From: JBBIPA01 sp963820495
Lineage (GTDB): Bacteria; Chloroflexota; Dehalococcoidia; GIF9; UBA5629
Reading direction: 5' to 3'
Assembly (NCBI GenBank): GCA_963820495.1
Contig: CAWGAF010000002.1
Location: 1,054,001 to 1,118,000 of the forward strand
Length of the DNA: 64,000 nucleotides
Made by a program: the position numbers and the translations under genes. Below, one piece after another: positions 17,647-26,085 of this stretch; the first letter of the stretch is position 1; every line of letters begins with the position of its first letter. Under the pieces are notes generated by a model. That model was not told the DNA's origin, ran no database searches, and saw only the letters and a list, made by a program, of their open reading frames with translations.

Positions 17647-18368
17647 CATGATGCAACAGATGCTTGAGTTAGTCGACATACACACTTATTATGGTGAGAG
17701 CCATGTCCTGTGGGGTGTATCTCTTAAGTTAGAGAAAGGCTCTGTAGTGGCCATACTGGGTCGCAATGGGATGGGTAAAACAACCATTATACACTCAATC
17801 ATTGGTTTTACTCCGCCGAGGCAGGGAAAGATATTAGTCAAGGAAAGAGATGTCACCAATCTTCAGCCTAACCGCATTGCCAGGATGGGTGTAGCCTTAG
17901 TTCCACAGGGTAGGCGAATTTTCTCATCGTTGAGTGTAAAAGAGAATATTACTATGGGAGCGAGGGGTAGTGAGCAACCAGAGGCATGGACATTAGATAA
18001 AATATATTCCATGTTTCCTCGTTTGAGAGAAAGGTCTCACCACAAGGGTAATCTTCTCAGTGGAGGGGAGCAACAGATGCTGACGATTAGTCGGGCATTG
18101 ATGACCAATCCTGAGCTGCTTCTAATGGATGAGCCATCGGAAGGGTTGGCTCCATTGCTTGTGAAAGAGCTTGGTAACACAATCAAGGAGCTTAACCATA
18201 GAGGTCTTTCCATCTTGCTGGTGGAGCAGAATATTAATTTGGCTTTAGCAGTAGCAGATTATGTATATGTAGTACAAAAGGGCAAGATTGTATATGAGTC
18301 TACGCCAGCAGAGTTAGAAAAAGACGAAAAGGTAAAAGAAATGTATATCGGTGTCTCTAGATGAGAAT
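17032..18368 (+). repeat. 1,337-bp perfect inverted repeat, left copy
   Basis: Read line by line, 17032-18368 is identical to the reverse complement of 35742-37078. The identity covers most of livG and all of livF, continues eight bases past the livF stop region (to ATGAGAAT) and then stops abruptly. At the other end a short zone with a few synonymous changes extends to about 16917. The surrounding permease and hydroxylase genes are related but clearly diverged, so the identity is local. Confidence 0.95.
17648..18364 (+). CDS. LivF-type ABC transporter ATPase, copy 1
   Basis: The second ATPase of the transporter, 238 residues, one base after livG. Walker A is GRNGMGKTT, the signature LSGGEQQ and Walker B LLLMDEPSEG. 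It is 100% identical in protein and DNA to the gene at 35746-36462. LivF and LivG form the heterodimer that powers a LivHM permease. The next gene, coxM1, starts 190 bases later on the same strand. Confidence 0.95.
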   Translation: MMQQMLELVDIHTYYGESHVLWGVSLKLEKGSVVAILGRNGMGKTTIIHSIIGFTPPRQGKILVKERDVTNLQPNRIARMGVALVPQGRRIFSSLSVKENITMGARGSEQPEAWTLDKIYSMFPRLRERSHHKGNLLSGGEQQMLTISRALMTNPELLLMDEPSEGLAPLLVKELGNTIKELNHRGLSILLVEQNINLALAVADYVYVVQKGKIVYESTPAELEKDEKVKEMYIGVSR

Positions 18369-18554
18369 CGTAGCGGCGCGACCGAGAGGCGATAGCTTGA
18401 GTTGAGTGAGATAAAAAGGCTTTGGTGGATAACCTATTAAAACTGACAAAGCAAATTTTATTTTTAAGAATGTAGTCGATGCTACCACGATTAACTATTA
18501 ATTTGCTTTTAATTTAAATTTATAGTAATCCGTATATAAAGGGAGGGCTGATAG

Positions 18555-19427
18555 ATGCGTACTTTAAAACCTTTCGATTACTTCGAACCAACCACAGTTA
18601 AGGAGGCAGTAAAATTATTAGCTACTCATGGTGAAAAGGCACAGGTACTCGCCGGTGGTATTGACCTGATACCAAGGATGCGTAAAGGAGCAATTAAAGC
18701 TGATTACCTGATAAACATCCAGAATATCCCAGAACTGGAATATATCAAGAACAGCGGAGCCAAAGGCTTAAAGTTCGGCGCCATAGCCAGGCTTCATTCC
18801 CTGGAGACTTCAAAGGAAATTCAAAAGAATTATCCCATTCTCTACGAGGCTATTCACCAAATAACCTCGGTTCAAACTAAGTATATGGGCACTGCCGTGG
18901 GTAACATCTGTGTAGCAACACCAGCATCCGATGTAGCTACTGTCTTATTAGCCCTAGATGCTGAACTGACAATTGCTGGTGCTAATACTGAAAGACCTGA
19001 ACCCATGCCAAAATTCTATGTAGACTATCTTCGTACCTCATTAAAGCAAGGTGAGATGGTCACCGGAGTATCCTTGCCCAAACCTCCTACTGGGATAGGC
19101 ACAGCCTTCTTGAATCTGATAAGAACCCATGCTGATATTGCCAAGGTTACTGTGGCAGTGGCCATAATAGTAGAAAAGGATGTCTGCAAAGAAGTCAGGA
19201 TAGCCATAGGGGCAGCCGCTCCCACGGTATTCAGAGCCAACAAAGCAGAAGCAGCGCTCAAAGGGCAAAAGGTTAGTTCTCAGGCAATTGCTAAAGCGGC
19301 AGAGACCGCTGCTGGGGAAACCAAGCCTATAACCGACCTCCGCTCCACTGCTGAATACAGAAAAGAGATGGCCAGAGTGTTAGTCACCAGAGCGCTGGAA
19401 AAAGCATTAGAAAGAGCCAGGGCTTAA
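18555..19427 (+). CDS. Molybdenum hydroxylase FAD subunit 1 (CoxM/XdhB-like)
   Basis: The 290-residue medium subunit of a xanthine-dehydrogenase-family enzyme, passing electrons through FAD. The FAD-binding motifs are AGGIDLIPRMR near residue 34 (family AGGTDLL) and GTAVGNICVATPASD near residue 110 (family TIGGNLC...P.SD). The C-terminal CO-dehydrogenase flavoprotein domain follows (GAAAPTVFRANKAEA). No extra Fe-S insertion like that of HcrB is seen. GGGAGG precedes the ATG, and coxS1 begins 18 bases after the stop. The ThrAsp to IleAsp change in the first FAD motif is unusual but conservative. Confidence 0.88.
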   Translation: MRTLKPFDYFEPTTVKEAVKLLATHGEKAQVLAGGIDLIPRMRKGAIKADYLINIQNIPELEYIKNSGAKGLKFGAIARLHSLETSKEIQKNYPILYEAIHQITSVQTKYMGTAVGNICVATPASDVATVLLALDAELTIAGANTERPEPMPKFYVDYLRTSLKQGEMVTGVSLPKPPTGIGTAFLNLIRTHADIAKVTVAVAIIVEKDVCKEVRIAIGAAAPTVFRANKAEAALKGQKVSSQAIAKAAETAAGETKPITDLRSTAEYRKEMARVLVTRALEKALERARA

Positions 19428-19445
19428 GGTAAGGAGGAGAATACA

Positions 19446-19928
19446 GTGAAAAAAGAAATCGCAACTTTTAAGATAAACGGCAGGTCTTATGAAGCCATAA
19501 TCACTCCCAACATGACCTTATCTGAGCTTATAAGAGAGAAGCTAGACCTCACTGGAACCAAGTATGCTTGTGGTGTCGGCGAATGTGGCGCATGCACTGT
19601 CCTGGTTGACGGTAAACCAACACTCTCCTGCTCGACATTAGCCATAGCGGTCAGGAATAAAGATATCCTTACCATAGAGGGATTAGCCAAGGGCACTGAG
19701 TTACATCCCATTCAGCAGGCATTTATTGATACTGGGGCAATGCAATGTGGCTTTTGCTCACCGGGTATGATAATGATGTCTAAGGCCTTGCTGGAAGAGA
19801 ACCCCAAGCCGACCAGAGAGGAAGTTAAAGAGGGTCTAGGTGGCAACCTTTGCCGATGTACTGGATATGTAAAGATAATCGATGCGGTAATGGCTGCGGC
19901 AGAGACGATGAGAAAAGGAGGCAAGTAA
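19446..19928 (+). CDS. Molybdenum hydroxylase 2Fe-2S subunit 1 (CoxS/XdhC-like)
   Basis: A 160-residue small subunit with two [2Fe-2S] clusters. The plant-ferredoxin-type site is CGVGECGACTVLVDG with a fourth Cys in LSCST; the alpha-helical site is QCGFCSPGM plus CRCTGY. It relays electrons from the molybdenum centre to FAD. It starts with GTG at 19446 after AAGGAGG. Its TAA is immediately followed by the coxL1 ATG. Confidence 0.93.
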   Translation: MKKEIATFKINGRSYEAIITPNMTLSELIREKLDLTGTKYACGVGECGACTVLVDGKPTLSCSTLAIAVRNKDILTIEGLAKGTELHPIQQAFIDTGAMQCGFCSPGMIMMSKALLEENPKPTREEVKEGLGGNLCRCTGYVKIIDAVMAAAETMRKGGK

Positions 19929-22241
19929 ATGAAAGAGGAGCTATCTGTTGTTGGAAAACGTCTCCCCCGATGGGCAGCTCATGACAAAGCTACAGGGGCT
20001 GCCCAGTATACAGTAGACATTAAGCTTCCGGGCATGCTGGTAGGGAAAGTATTGACCAGTCCTCACCCTCATGCCAATATTAAGAAGATAGACAAATCAA
20101 AGGCAGAGAAGTTACCTGGAGTCGAAGCAGTCATTGCCTGGGATGATATACCCCATAAGTTATTCAATCCGAATAAGTTAGGTTTGATAAATTATCATCC
20201 TGAAAACGAAATTAAGGATATGTATGTTCTAAATAATAAAGCTCGTTTTGTTGGAGATCCCATAGCCGCAGTTGCTGCAGTAGATGAGGCCACTGCAGAA
20301 GAAGCCCTTGACTTAATCAATGTGGATTACGAAATACTGCCAGCGGTTTTCGACCCTCTAGAAGCGATGAAGCCGGGAGCACCGATAGTACATGACTTTG
20401 CCAAGAATAATATTCCTCTACATATGAAGTTTCCTGTAGCCTGGGGTGATGTAGAACAGGGATTTAAAGAGGCTGATGTTGTAATAGAAGAGACATTTAG
20501 AAATGCCAAAAACCACATCTGTCAGCTTGAGCCGTGCAGTTGTGTTGCTTCTTTCGATGCTTCTGGCAGATTGACAGTCTGGTCGCCCAGCCAGCATGCG
20601 TTTCTCCACAGGAGAAAGATGGCTGAGCTATTCGATATGCCAGAAGGCATGGTACGTTGGATTACCCCACACATAGGTGGTGCCTTTGGCAAGTATGGCA
20701 GCTTTAGCGCCGAGCCTATTTGTGTTTCCTTAGCTAAAAAGACTGGCAAACCTGTGAAAATAGAATACAGCAGAGAGGAAGATTTTTTTGCTACTGAGCT
20801 CAGGCAGAGATATGTTGTCACAGGTAAAATAGGGGTTAAGAAAGATGGCACGATAACAGCACTTCAGGAGAATTTCATTGTGGATGGAGGCGCTTACTTT
20901 ACACATAACAACACGACAACAGGGGTGCACATGGGTGCCTTTGTTGGGCTGTACCGGTCTCCTAATGTGGCTGCAGAAGGAGATTGCGTCTACACCAATG
21001 TGCCTCCAACTGGTGGTGTTCGAGGTTACGGTAACCATGAGGGGACTTGTGTTTTAGAGCAACTGGTTGACCTGGCTGCCCATAAAATAGGGATGGATCC
21101 TATCGAATTGAGGTTAAAAAATGTAAAACACGCTGGAGACCCAAGCAGCACAGGGCTGCCCATGGAAACCTGCACCTTTGAAGAGTGCATCAAGATAGGT
21201 AGGGAAAAGATAGTCTGGAAAGAGAAAAGAGCACGCAATAAAGAGAACGGTAACAAGAGGTATGGAATCGGAATGGCAATTATGATGGATGTTAGTGGTG
21301 CCCATCCTTTTAACTTGCAGCGGAGAAATGTATATCTAAAATTCAACGAAGATGGCTCTGCAAATCTAATGGTAGGCAGCGGTGAAATTGGGCAGAACCT
21401 TATGGGAGCGATCGCCCAAATTACTGCTGAAACACTTGGCATAACCTATGAGGACATCCATATAGTTACTGGAGATACGGATAGCACTATGTTTGATCAT
21501 GGTCACCACGCTAGTGGTGGTTGTTATCAGATAGGCAATGCGGTTTTTATAGCAGCCCAGGAAGCTAAAAAGCAACTCCTGGAACGGGCAGCAAAGAAGC
21601 TAGGGGCAGCGGCTGAAGATCTGGAGATAAAGAATAGGCGAATTTACCTTAAGGCAGATTCACAGAAAGGGGTATCGGTTGGTGAAATAACTAAGGAAGC
21701 CATCTATAATTTTCAAGGTGAGCACTTGAATATCTCTGCTAAAGGATCGTTTTCTCCAAAAGAAAATCCCCCTCCTTTTGCAGTTGTTTTTGCTGAGGTA
21801 GAAGTAGATATCGAAACAGGAGTGGTAAAGTTACTAAAAGTATTGTATGTTAATGATTCCGGCAGAGTGATAAATCCAACAACCTTAGAGGGGCAACTGG
21901 AAGGTGCAATAGCACAGAGCACGGGCTATGTTCTAACCGAGGATTATATTGTCGACAATAAGACCGGCGTATTGGAAAGTGACAACTATAATACCTATAA
22001 AATCCCTTCTGCTCTCGATATGCCAGAAACTGAAGTCGTCTTTTATGAAGAGCAGCCAGTTCCTTCAGGTCCGTTTGGCGCTAAAGGGGGGGCACAGGGT
22101 GCCATGGTTGCTGTCACACCAGCCATAGCTAATGCCATCTATGATGCTGTTGGCGCATGCATAACAGACATGCCAGCAACCCCAGAGAAGATACTTGCAG
22201 CTTTAAAACGAAAGTCTACAATAACTGATTATCAAGAATAA
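19929..22241 (+). CDS. Molybdenum hydroxylase large subunit 1 (CoxL/XDH-like), catalytic Glu replaced
   Basis: The 770-residue molybdopterin subunit of the XDH family, with the aldehyde-oxidase hammerhead domain first (PRWAAHDKATGAAQYTVD) and the cofactor-binding domain after it. Cofactor motifs are GGAFGKYG, GGVRGYGNHE and GEIGQNLMG. In relatives the segment GAKGxGE carries the catalytic glutamate; here it reads GAKGGAQ, with Gln723 encoded by CAG at 22095-22097. The usual GQG also reads GQN. The AYxCSFR loop of CO dehydrogenase is absent, so this is not a CO oxidiser. The enzyme may be altered in activity or act on an unusual substrate. Confidence 0.85.
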   Translation: MKEELSVVGKRLPRWAAHDKATGAAQYTVDIKLPGMLVGKVLTSPHPHANIKKIDKSKAEKLPGVEAVIAWDDIPHKLFNPNKLGLINYHPENEIKDMYVLNNKARFVGDPIAAVAAVDEATAEEALDLINVDYEILPAVFDPLEAMKPGAPIVHDFAKNNIPLHMKFPVAWGDVEQGFKEADVVIEETFRNAKNHICQLEPCSCVASFDASGRLTVWSPSQHAFLHRRKMAELFDMPEGMVRWITPHIGGAFGKYGSFSAEPICVSLAKKTGKPVKIEYSREEDFFATELRQRYVVTGKIGVKKDGTITALQENFIVDGGAYFTHNNTTTGVHMGAFVGLYRSPNVAAEGDCVYTNVPPTGGVRGYGNHEGTCVLEQLVDLAAHKIGMDPIELRLKNVKHAGDPSSTGLPMETCTFEECIKIGREKIVWKEKRARNKENGNKRYGIGMAIMMDVSGAHPFNLQRRNVYLKFNEDGSANLMVGSGEIGQNLMGAIAQITAETLGITYEDIHIVTGDTDSTMFDHGHHASGGCYQIGNAVFIAAQEAKKQLLERAAKKLGAAAEDLEIKNRRIYLKADSQKGVSVGEITKEAIYNFQGEHLNISAKGSFSPKENPPPFAVVFAEVEVDIETGVVKLLKVLYVNDSGRVINPTTLEGQLEGAIAQSTGYVLTEDYIVDNKTGVLESDNYNTYKIPSALDMPETEVVFYEEQPVPSGPFGAKGGAQGAMVAVTPAIANAIYDAVGACITDMPATPEKILAALKRKSTITDYQE

Positions 22242-22291
22242 GCCATATCGCTCAAGAGCTAAAATTTTAAACCGATATCGAAGACCTACCC

Positions 22292-24244
22292 CTAGATTTG
22301 CTGCGCAATATACCATGCTTCATGAATTGCTTCTGTTATTTTCCGTGGCTTTCGGCTATCACCGATATTATAGACCTCGGGAAATTTGCTTTTCAGAGTC
22401 TCATAAAGAGCTCCGTTAGAGGTATAACCTACTGCAAGAACTATATTATCAGTTTCAAACTCATACCGTTTACCTTCTTGGTCAAATGCTAACAAACTAC
22501 CTTCAGTTACTTGCACAATATTCATAGAAGTGAACACTTTTAAGTTAAGTTTAGGCAGTAAATTGCGCATAAAAAATGCCTTAAATATCGGGTCTGAACC
22601 AACCATTAATGTAGACAGTTTCTCTATTACTGTCACGTCTTTTGCTAGACCTTTTGCAAGTATAAATTCAGCAGTTTCTACGCCAATCAAGCCACCACCA
22701 ACTACAACAACCTTTCCTTTAACTTTAGCCTTTCCATTTAGAACATCTTCAGCGACGACTACACGGGATTTGGTTTTGACCGAACTAAATTCTGGAGGGA
22801 TAAACGGCGTTGCCCCCGTAGCTACAATAACAACATCAGGTTTGAAATTCCTAACATCTGTGAGCGTAACTTCCTTGTTTAATTGAATCTTGACCCCAAG
22901 TTTCTTACATTGTCTTTGTTGCCAGTCAATAAGAGGTTTAAGATACTCCTCTGTGCCAATAGTTAAGCACGCAGTCAGTACTGCACCTCCTAGCTTAGCT
23001 TCCTTCTCCATAAGTGTCACATTGTGCCCTCGGAATGCTGCCATCCTGGCTGTCTCTAACCCACCAGGACCTCCTCCTATAACTAAAACCTTTTTGGCAA
23101 CAGGCGCCTGCTTTATCGCATTCTCCTCACCTCTTCCTAAACCAGGATTTACCGCACAAGCACCTTTCCAGATGCCTATATTTACTGTCTCATTACAGTA
23201 GTTGCAGTTAATGCATGGTCGGATATCTTTAACTTTATCCTCTAATATCTTATTACCGATAGAAGTATCGGTCCATGAAAGTCTACCAACAAAAACAGCA
23301 TCGGCCGCTCCTCTTGCTATCGCATCTTCCCATGCTTCAGGATTATACTCGCCGAATGTTCGTGTGGTAACTGGCACATTAAGCTCTTTTTTAAATACTT
23401 CTGACATATCAAACAACCCTTGTTTTTGCCGGCGTGTAGAGCCTCGTCCTCCCTCCCAATGGAATGTTTCATATGTCGCAATTGTTATATCAATAGAGGA
23501 AACCCCCTCATTCTCCAAAGCCTTGGCAAATGCCAAAGATTCTTCAACTGCAATACCACCAGGAATAAGGTCAGTACAAGGAAAAGTATAAAATATCGGA
23601 TAATCAGGGCTTAATCGTTTACGCATCCCTCGTATTATTTCTAGTGCAAGCTGCATTCGACCTTGTAAAGAACCTCCATATTTATCCGTTCTCCTATTAT
23701 TATGGGGTGAAAAAAATTGTTCCAATATATATCCAGTAGCACCATGTATCTGCACACCATCAAATCCTACTCGTTCAGCTCTTACTGCACATTTAATAAA
23801 AATATCTCTTAGTTCCTCTACCTCCGATATCGATAGAGCCCTTGGTTGGATGATAGCTTCCTTGCCCAACCCATAAGCAACCACATCTGAGGGCGCTATG
23901 GGGTTTTTGCCAAACATTCCAGCATGATGAAGTTGACAAAGGATAGGTACTTCCCACATGTGCACAGCTTCAACCAGTTGATGTAACCCAGGCGCAAATT
24001 TGTCCTCATAAATCGCGTTTTGTGGTTCCTTCCACATATGACGACTATCTACAGCAACTGACCCCAAATTGAGTAACCCAGCTCCGCCTTTCGCTCGAGC
24101 AGCATAATGGTCTATTTGCGCTTGTGTTACTTCCCCATCCATGGTACATTCCCCTTCCCATACCGGAGCCATCCAAATTCGATTTTTGGCTGATAGTGCC
24201 CCAATCTTAATGGGCTTAGCTAAATTTTCAAACCGTGCTTTCAT
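22292..24244 (-). CDS. OYE-B: Fe-S flavoenzyme of the 2,4-dienoyl-CoA reductase/TMADH family
   Basis: A 650-residue paralogue of OYE-A and OYE-C but clearly more distant. It has the FMN barrel (IHGATGYILEQFFSPHNNRR, YGGSLQGRM), the 4Fe-4S site CINCNYC with a fourth Cys twelve residues on (C-x2-C-x2-C-x12-C), and two nucleotide-binding folds (VIGGGPGGLETARMA and VVVGGGLIGVETAEF). The second fold keeps the canonical GGGLIG, where the other two paralogues have GGNRIG or GGSRIG. It is convergent with coxL1 (50-bp gap) and divergent from coxM2. A role in reducing an unsaturated intermediate of the pathway is inferred. Confidence 0.84.
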   Translation of the reverse strand: MKARFENLAKPIKIGALSAKNRIWMAPVWEGECTMDGEVTQAQIDHYAARAKGGAGLLNLGSVAVDSRHMWKEPQNAIYEDKFAPGLHQLVEAVHMWEVPILCQLHHAGMFGKNPIAPSDVVAYGLGKEAIIQPRALSISEVEELRDIFIKCAVRAERVGFDGVQIHGATGYILEQFFSPHNNRRTDKYGGSLQGRMQLALEIIRGMRKRLSPDYPIFYTFPCTDLIPGGIAVEESLAFAKALENEGVSSIDITIATYETFHWEGGRGSTRRQKQGLFDMSEVFKKELNVPVTTRTFGEYNPEAWEDAIARGAADAVFVGRLSWTDTSIGNKILEDKVKDIRPCINCNYCNETVNIGIWKGACAVNPGLGRGEENAIKQAPVAKKVLVIGGGPGGLETARMAAFRGHNVTLMEKEAKLGGAVLTACLTIGTEEYLKPLIDWQQRQCKKLGVKIQLNKEVTLTDVRNFKPDVVIVATGATPFIPPEFSSVKTKSRVVVAEDVLNGKAKVKGKVVVVGGGLIGVETAEFILAKGLAKDVTVIEKLSTLMVGSDPIFKAFFMRNLLPKLNLKVFTSMNIVQVTEGSLLAFDQEGKRYEFETDNIVLAVGYTSNGALYETLKSKFPEVYNIGDSRKPRKITEAIHEAWYIAQQI

Positions 24245-24560
24245 TACATTCTCACTCCTTTTTGGTAAATTATACTTAAATAATGGCTATGTGGTTACTT
24301 CTTGAGTATTACTGCTCTAGATTCCCTTTGACAGCCCTTAACAGGTTAACGCTACGATATTACCATCAATTAATAACCAAAATCAATAGAAACAATATAT
24401 ATTACATATTGAAGATATAAAGTGATTGATTTACATCTTGGAAACTTGCTCCTCTCCACTGAAGACAATAAAGTGTCGACTAAGGAAAGCAGCAAACCAT
24501 AATTAAAAGTAATTTTCAATAAGTGTCGTCAGACTGAAAAAGCTGGTGACCTACCCTGTT

Positions 24561-24589
24561 TTGACAGTGATAGTTGCATCTGCTAGAAT
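24561..24589 (+). promoter_or_regulatory. Sigma-70 promoter for the coxM2-coxS2-coxL2 operon
   Basis: TTGACA at 24561-24566 and TAGAAT at 24584-24589 are 17 bp apart. Transcription would start near 24596, about 100 nt before the ATG of coxM2. It sits in a gene-free stretch (24245-24697) between divergent OYE-B and coxM2; the remaining AT-rich DNA must also hold the OYE-B promoter, which I could not place. Confidence 0.7.
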
Positions 24590-24697
24590 CTCAACGTTGC
24601 CTATTTAGGTATATTCGGCAGTTGATACAGCATACTTTTGGGCATAATACACCGACTCACTCTTTTCTATTACGTTATTGATTCTCTAGGAGGTAAA

Positions 24698-25558
24698 ATG
24701 CGATTCGAATATTTACAACCGACAACCATTAAAGAGGCATTTGCTTTGCTTGACAAGTACCAGGGAGAGGCCAAAGTAATTGCAGGTGGTACTGATCTAA
24801 TGCTAAAAATGAGAGCGAAAGTATTTAATCCTAAGTACGTCATTGATATATCAGGGATAGCCGGTCTTGATCATATTGATGCTGATGGGAAGAAAGGTTT
24901 GAGAATTGGCTGCCTGACTACCATAAGAGATTTAGAAACGTCGCAAATTATAAACCAGCAATTTCCGGTGCTTGCCCAAGCTGCCAGCCAGCTTGGTTCA
25001 GTGGCAATAAGAAATGTTGCCACTATTGGAGGTAACCTCTGCCATGCAGCACCATCTGCCGAATGTGCCCCGGCGCTCTTATGTCTCTTGGCCAAGGCTA
25101 AAATTGCTGGTCCAAAGAAGGAGCGTGTAGTGCCTTTGGAAGAGTTCTTCACGGGCCCAGGCACTACCGTTTTAGCTAAGAATGAGATATTGGTGGAAAT
25201 CCAGATACCTGAGAATAAGCCCAATACAAAAGGCGTGTATCTAAAGCATAGCCAGAGGGGAAGCATCGACCTAGCAACAGTAGGAGTGGCAGCGATGGCT
25301 ACTTTTGAGCCGGATAAAAAACAATGTCAAGATGTTAAGATAGCTTTGGGTGCTGTTGCACCCACACCGATAAGAGCAAGGCAAGCTGAAAATATATTGA
25401 GGGGCAAGAACATTGATGACGCGATGATTGTCGCCAGCGCAGAAGCAGCGGCTGATGAGTCATGCTGTATAACTGATGTCCGTGCTTCCGAAGGATACCG
25501 GAAAGAGATGGTAAAGGTATTTACAAAACGTGCAATAAGCATGTTAGTACCTAAGTGA
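24698..25558 (+). CDS. Molybdenum hydroxylase FAD subunit 2 (CoxM/XdhB-like)
   Basis: A 286-residue FAD subunit with both classical motifs intact: AGGTDLMLKMR near residue 33 and ATIGGNLCHAAPSAEC near residue 108. The ATG at 24698 is set by AGGAGG seven bases upstream; a longer frame from 24638 adds 20 residues unlike the family. It is the first gene of a coxMSL-VOC operon with its own promoter, unlike sets 1 and 3, which follow transporter genes. Confidence 0.9.
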   Translation: MRFEYLQPTTIKEAFALLDKYQGEAKVIAGGTDLMLKMRAKVFNPKYVIDISGIAGLDHIDADGKKGLRIGCLTTIRDLETSQIINQQFPVLAQAASQLGSVAIRNVATIGGNLCHAAPSAECAPALLCLLAKAKIAGPKKERVVPLEEFFTGPGTTVLAKNEILVEIQIPENKPNTKGVYLKHSQRGSIDLATVGVAAMATFEPDKKQCQDVKIALGAVAPTPIRARQAENILRGKNIDDAMIVASAEAAADESCCITDVRASEGYRKEMVKVFTKRAISMLVPK

Positions 25559-25603
25559 ATATATAAGAAATACTGAATTCAAAGGATCAAACTAAGGAGA
25601 GAC

Positions 25604-26083
25604 ATGAAAAAGTTAATACAATTAAAAGTGAACGGGGCAGATGAGGAGGTATTCATTGAACCCTGGTGGACTTTAGCCCGTGTCCTGCGTGAGCAGCTTG
25701 GTTTGACAGGGACTAAGATAAGCTGCGAAACAGGAGATTGTGGTGCCTGTACTGTACTTATTAATGGCAAAGCGGTTAAGAGTTGCATTTATCCTGCTGC
25801 CAAGGCTATCGGCAAAGAGATTACCACAATAGAAGGTCTTAATGGTGAGGATGATAAGCTGCATCCGCTACAGGAAGCATTCATTGAACACTTTGCTATT
25901 CAATGTGGCTATTGTACCTCGGGAATGGTATTGGCAGCAAAAGCTTTGTTGGATGAGAACCCAAGGCCTACTGAAGAGCAGGTTAAGGAAGGAATGCGGG
26001 GTAATCTATGTCGTTGCACCGGGTATACTAAAATAATAGAAGCAATTTTAGCCGCTGCAGATAAAATAAAAGAAGGGAGCTAG
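25604..26083 (+). CDS. Molybdenum hydroxylase 2Fe-2S subunit 2 (CoxS-like)
   Basis: A 159-residue two-cluster iron-sulfur subunit: CETGDCGACTVLING for the ferredoxin-type cluster, and QCGYCTSGM with CRCTGY for the second. An AAGGAGA site precedes the ATG. It begins 45 bases after coxM2 and ends two bases before the coxL2 ATG, so the three subunits are co-expressed. Confidence 0.93.
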   Translation: MKKLIQLKVNGADEEVFIEPWWTLARVLREQLGLTGTKISCETGDCGACTVLINGKAVKSCIYPAAKAIGKEITTIEGLNGEDDKLHPLQEAFIEHFAIQCGYCTSGMVLAAKALLDENPRPTEEQVKEGMRGNLCRCTGYTKIIEAILAAADKIKEGS

Positions 26084-26085
26084 CG

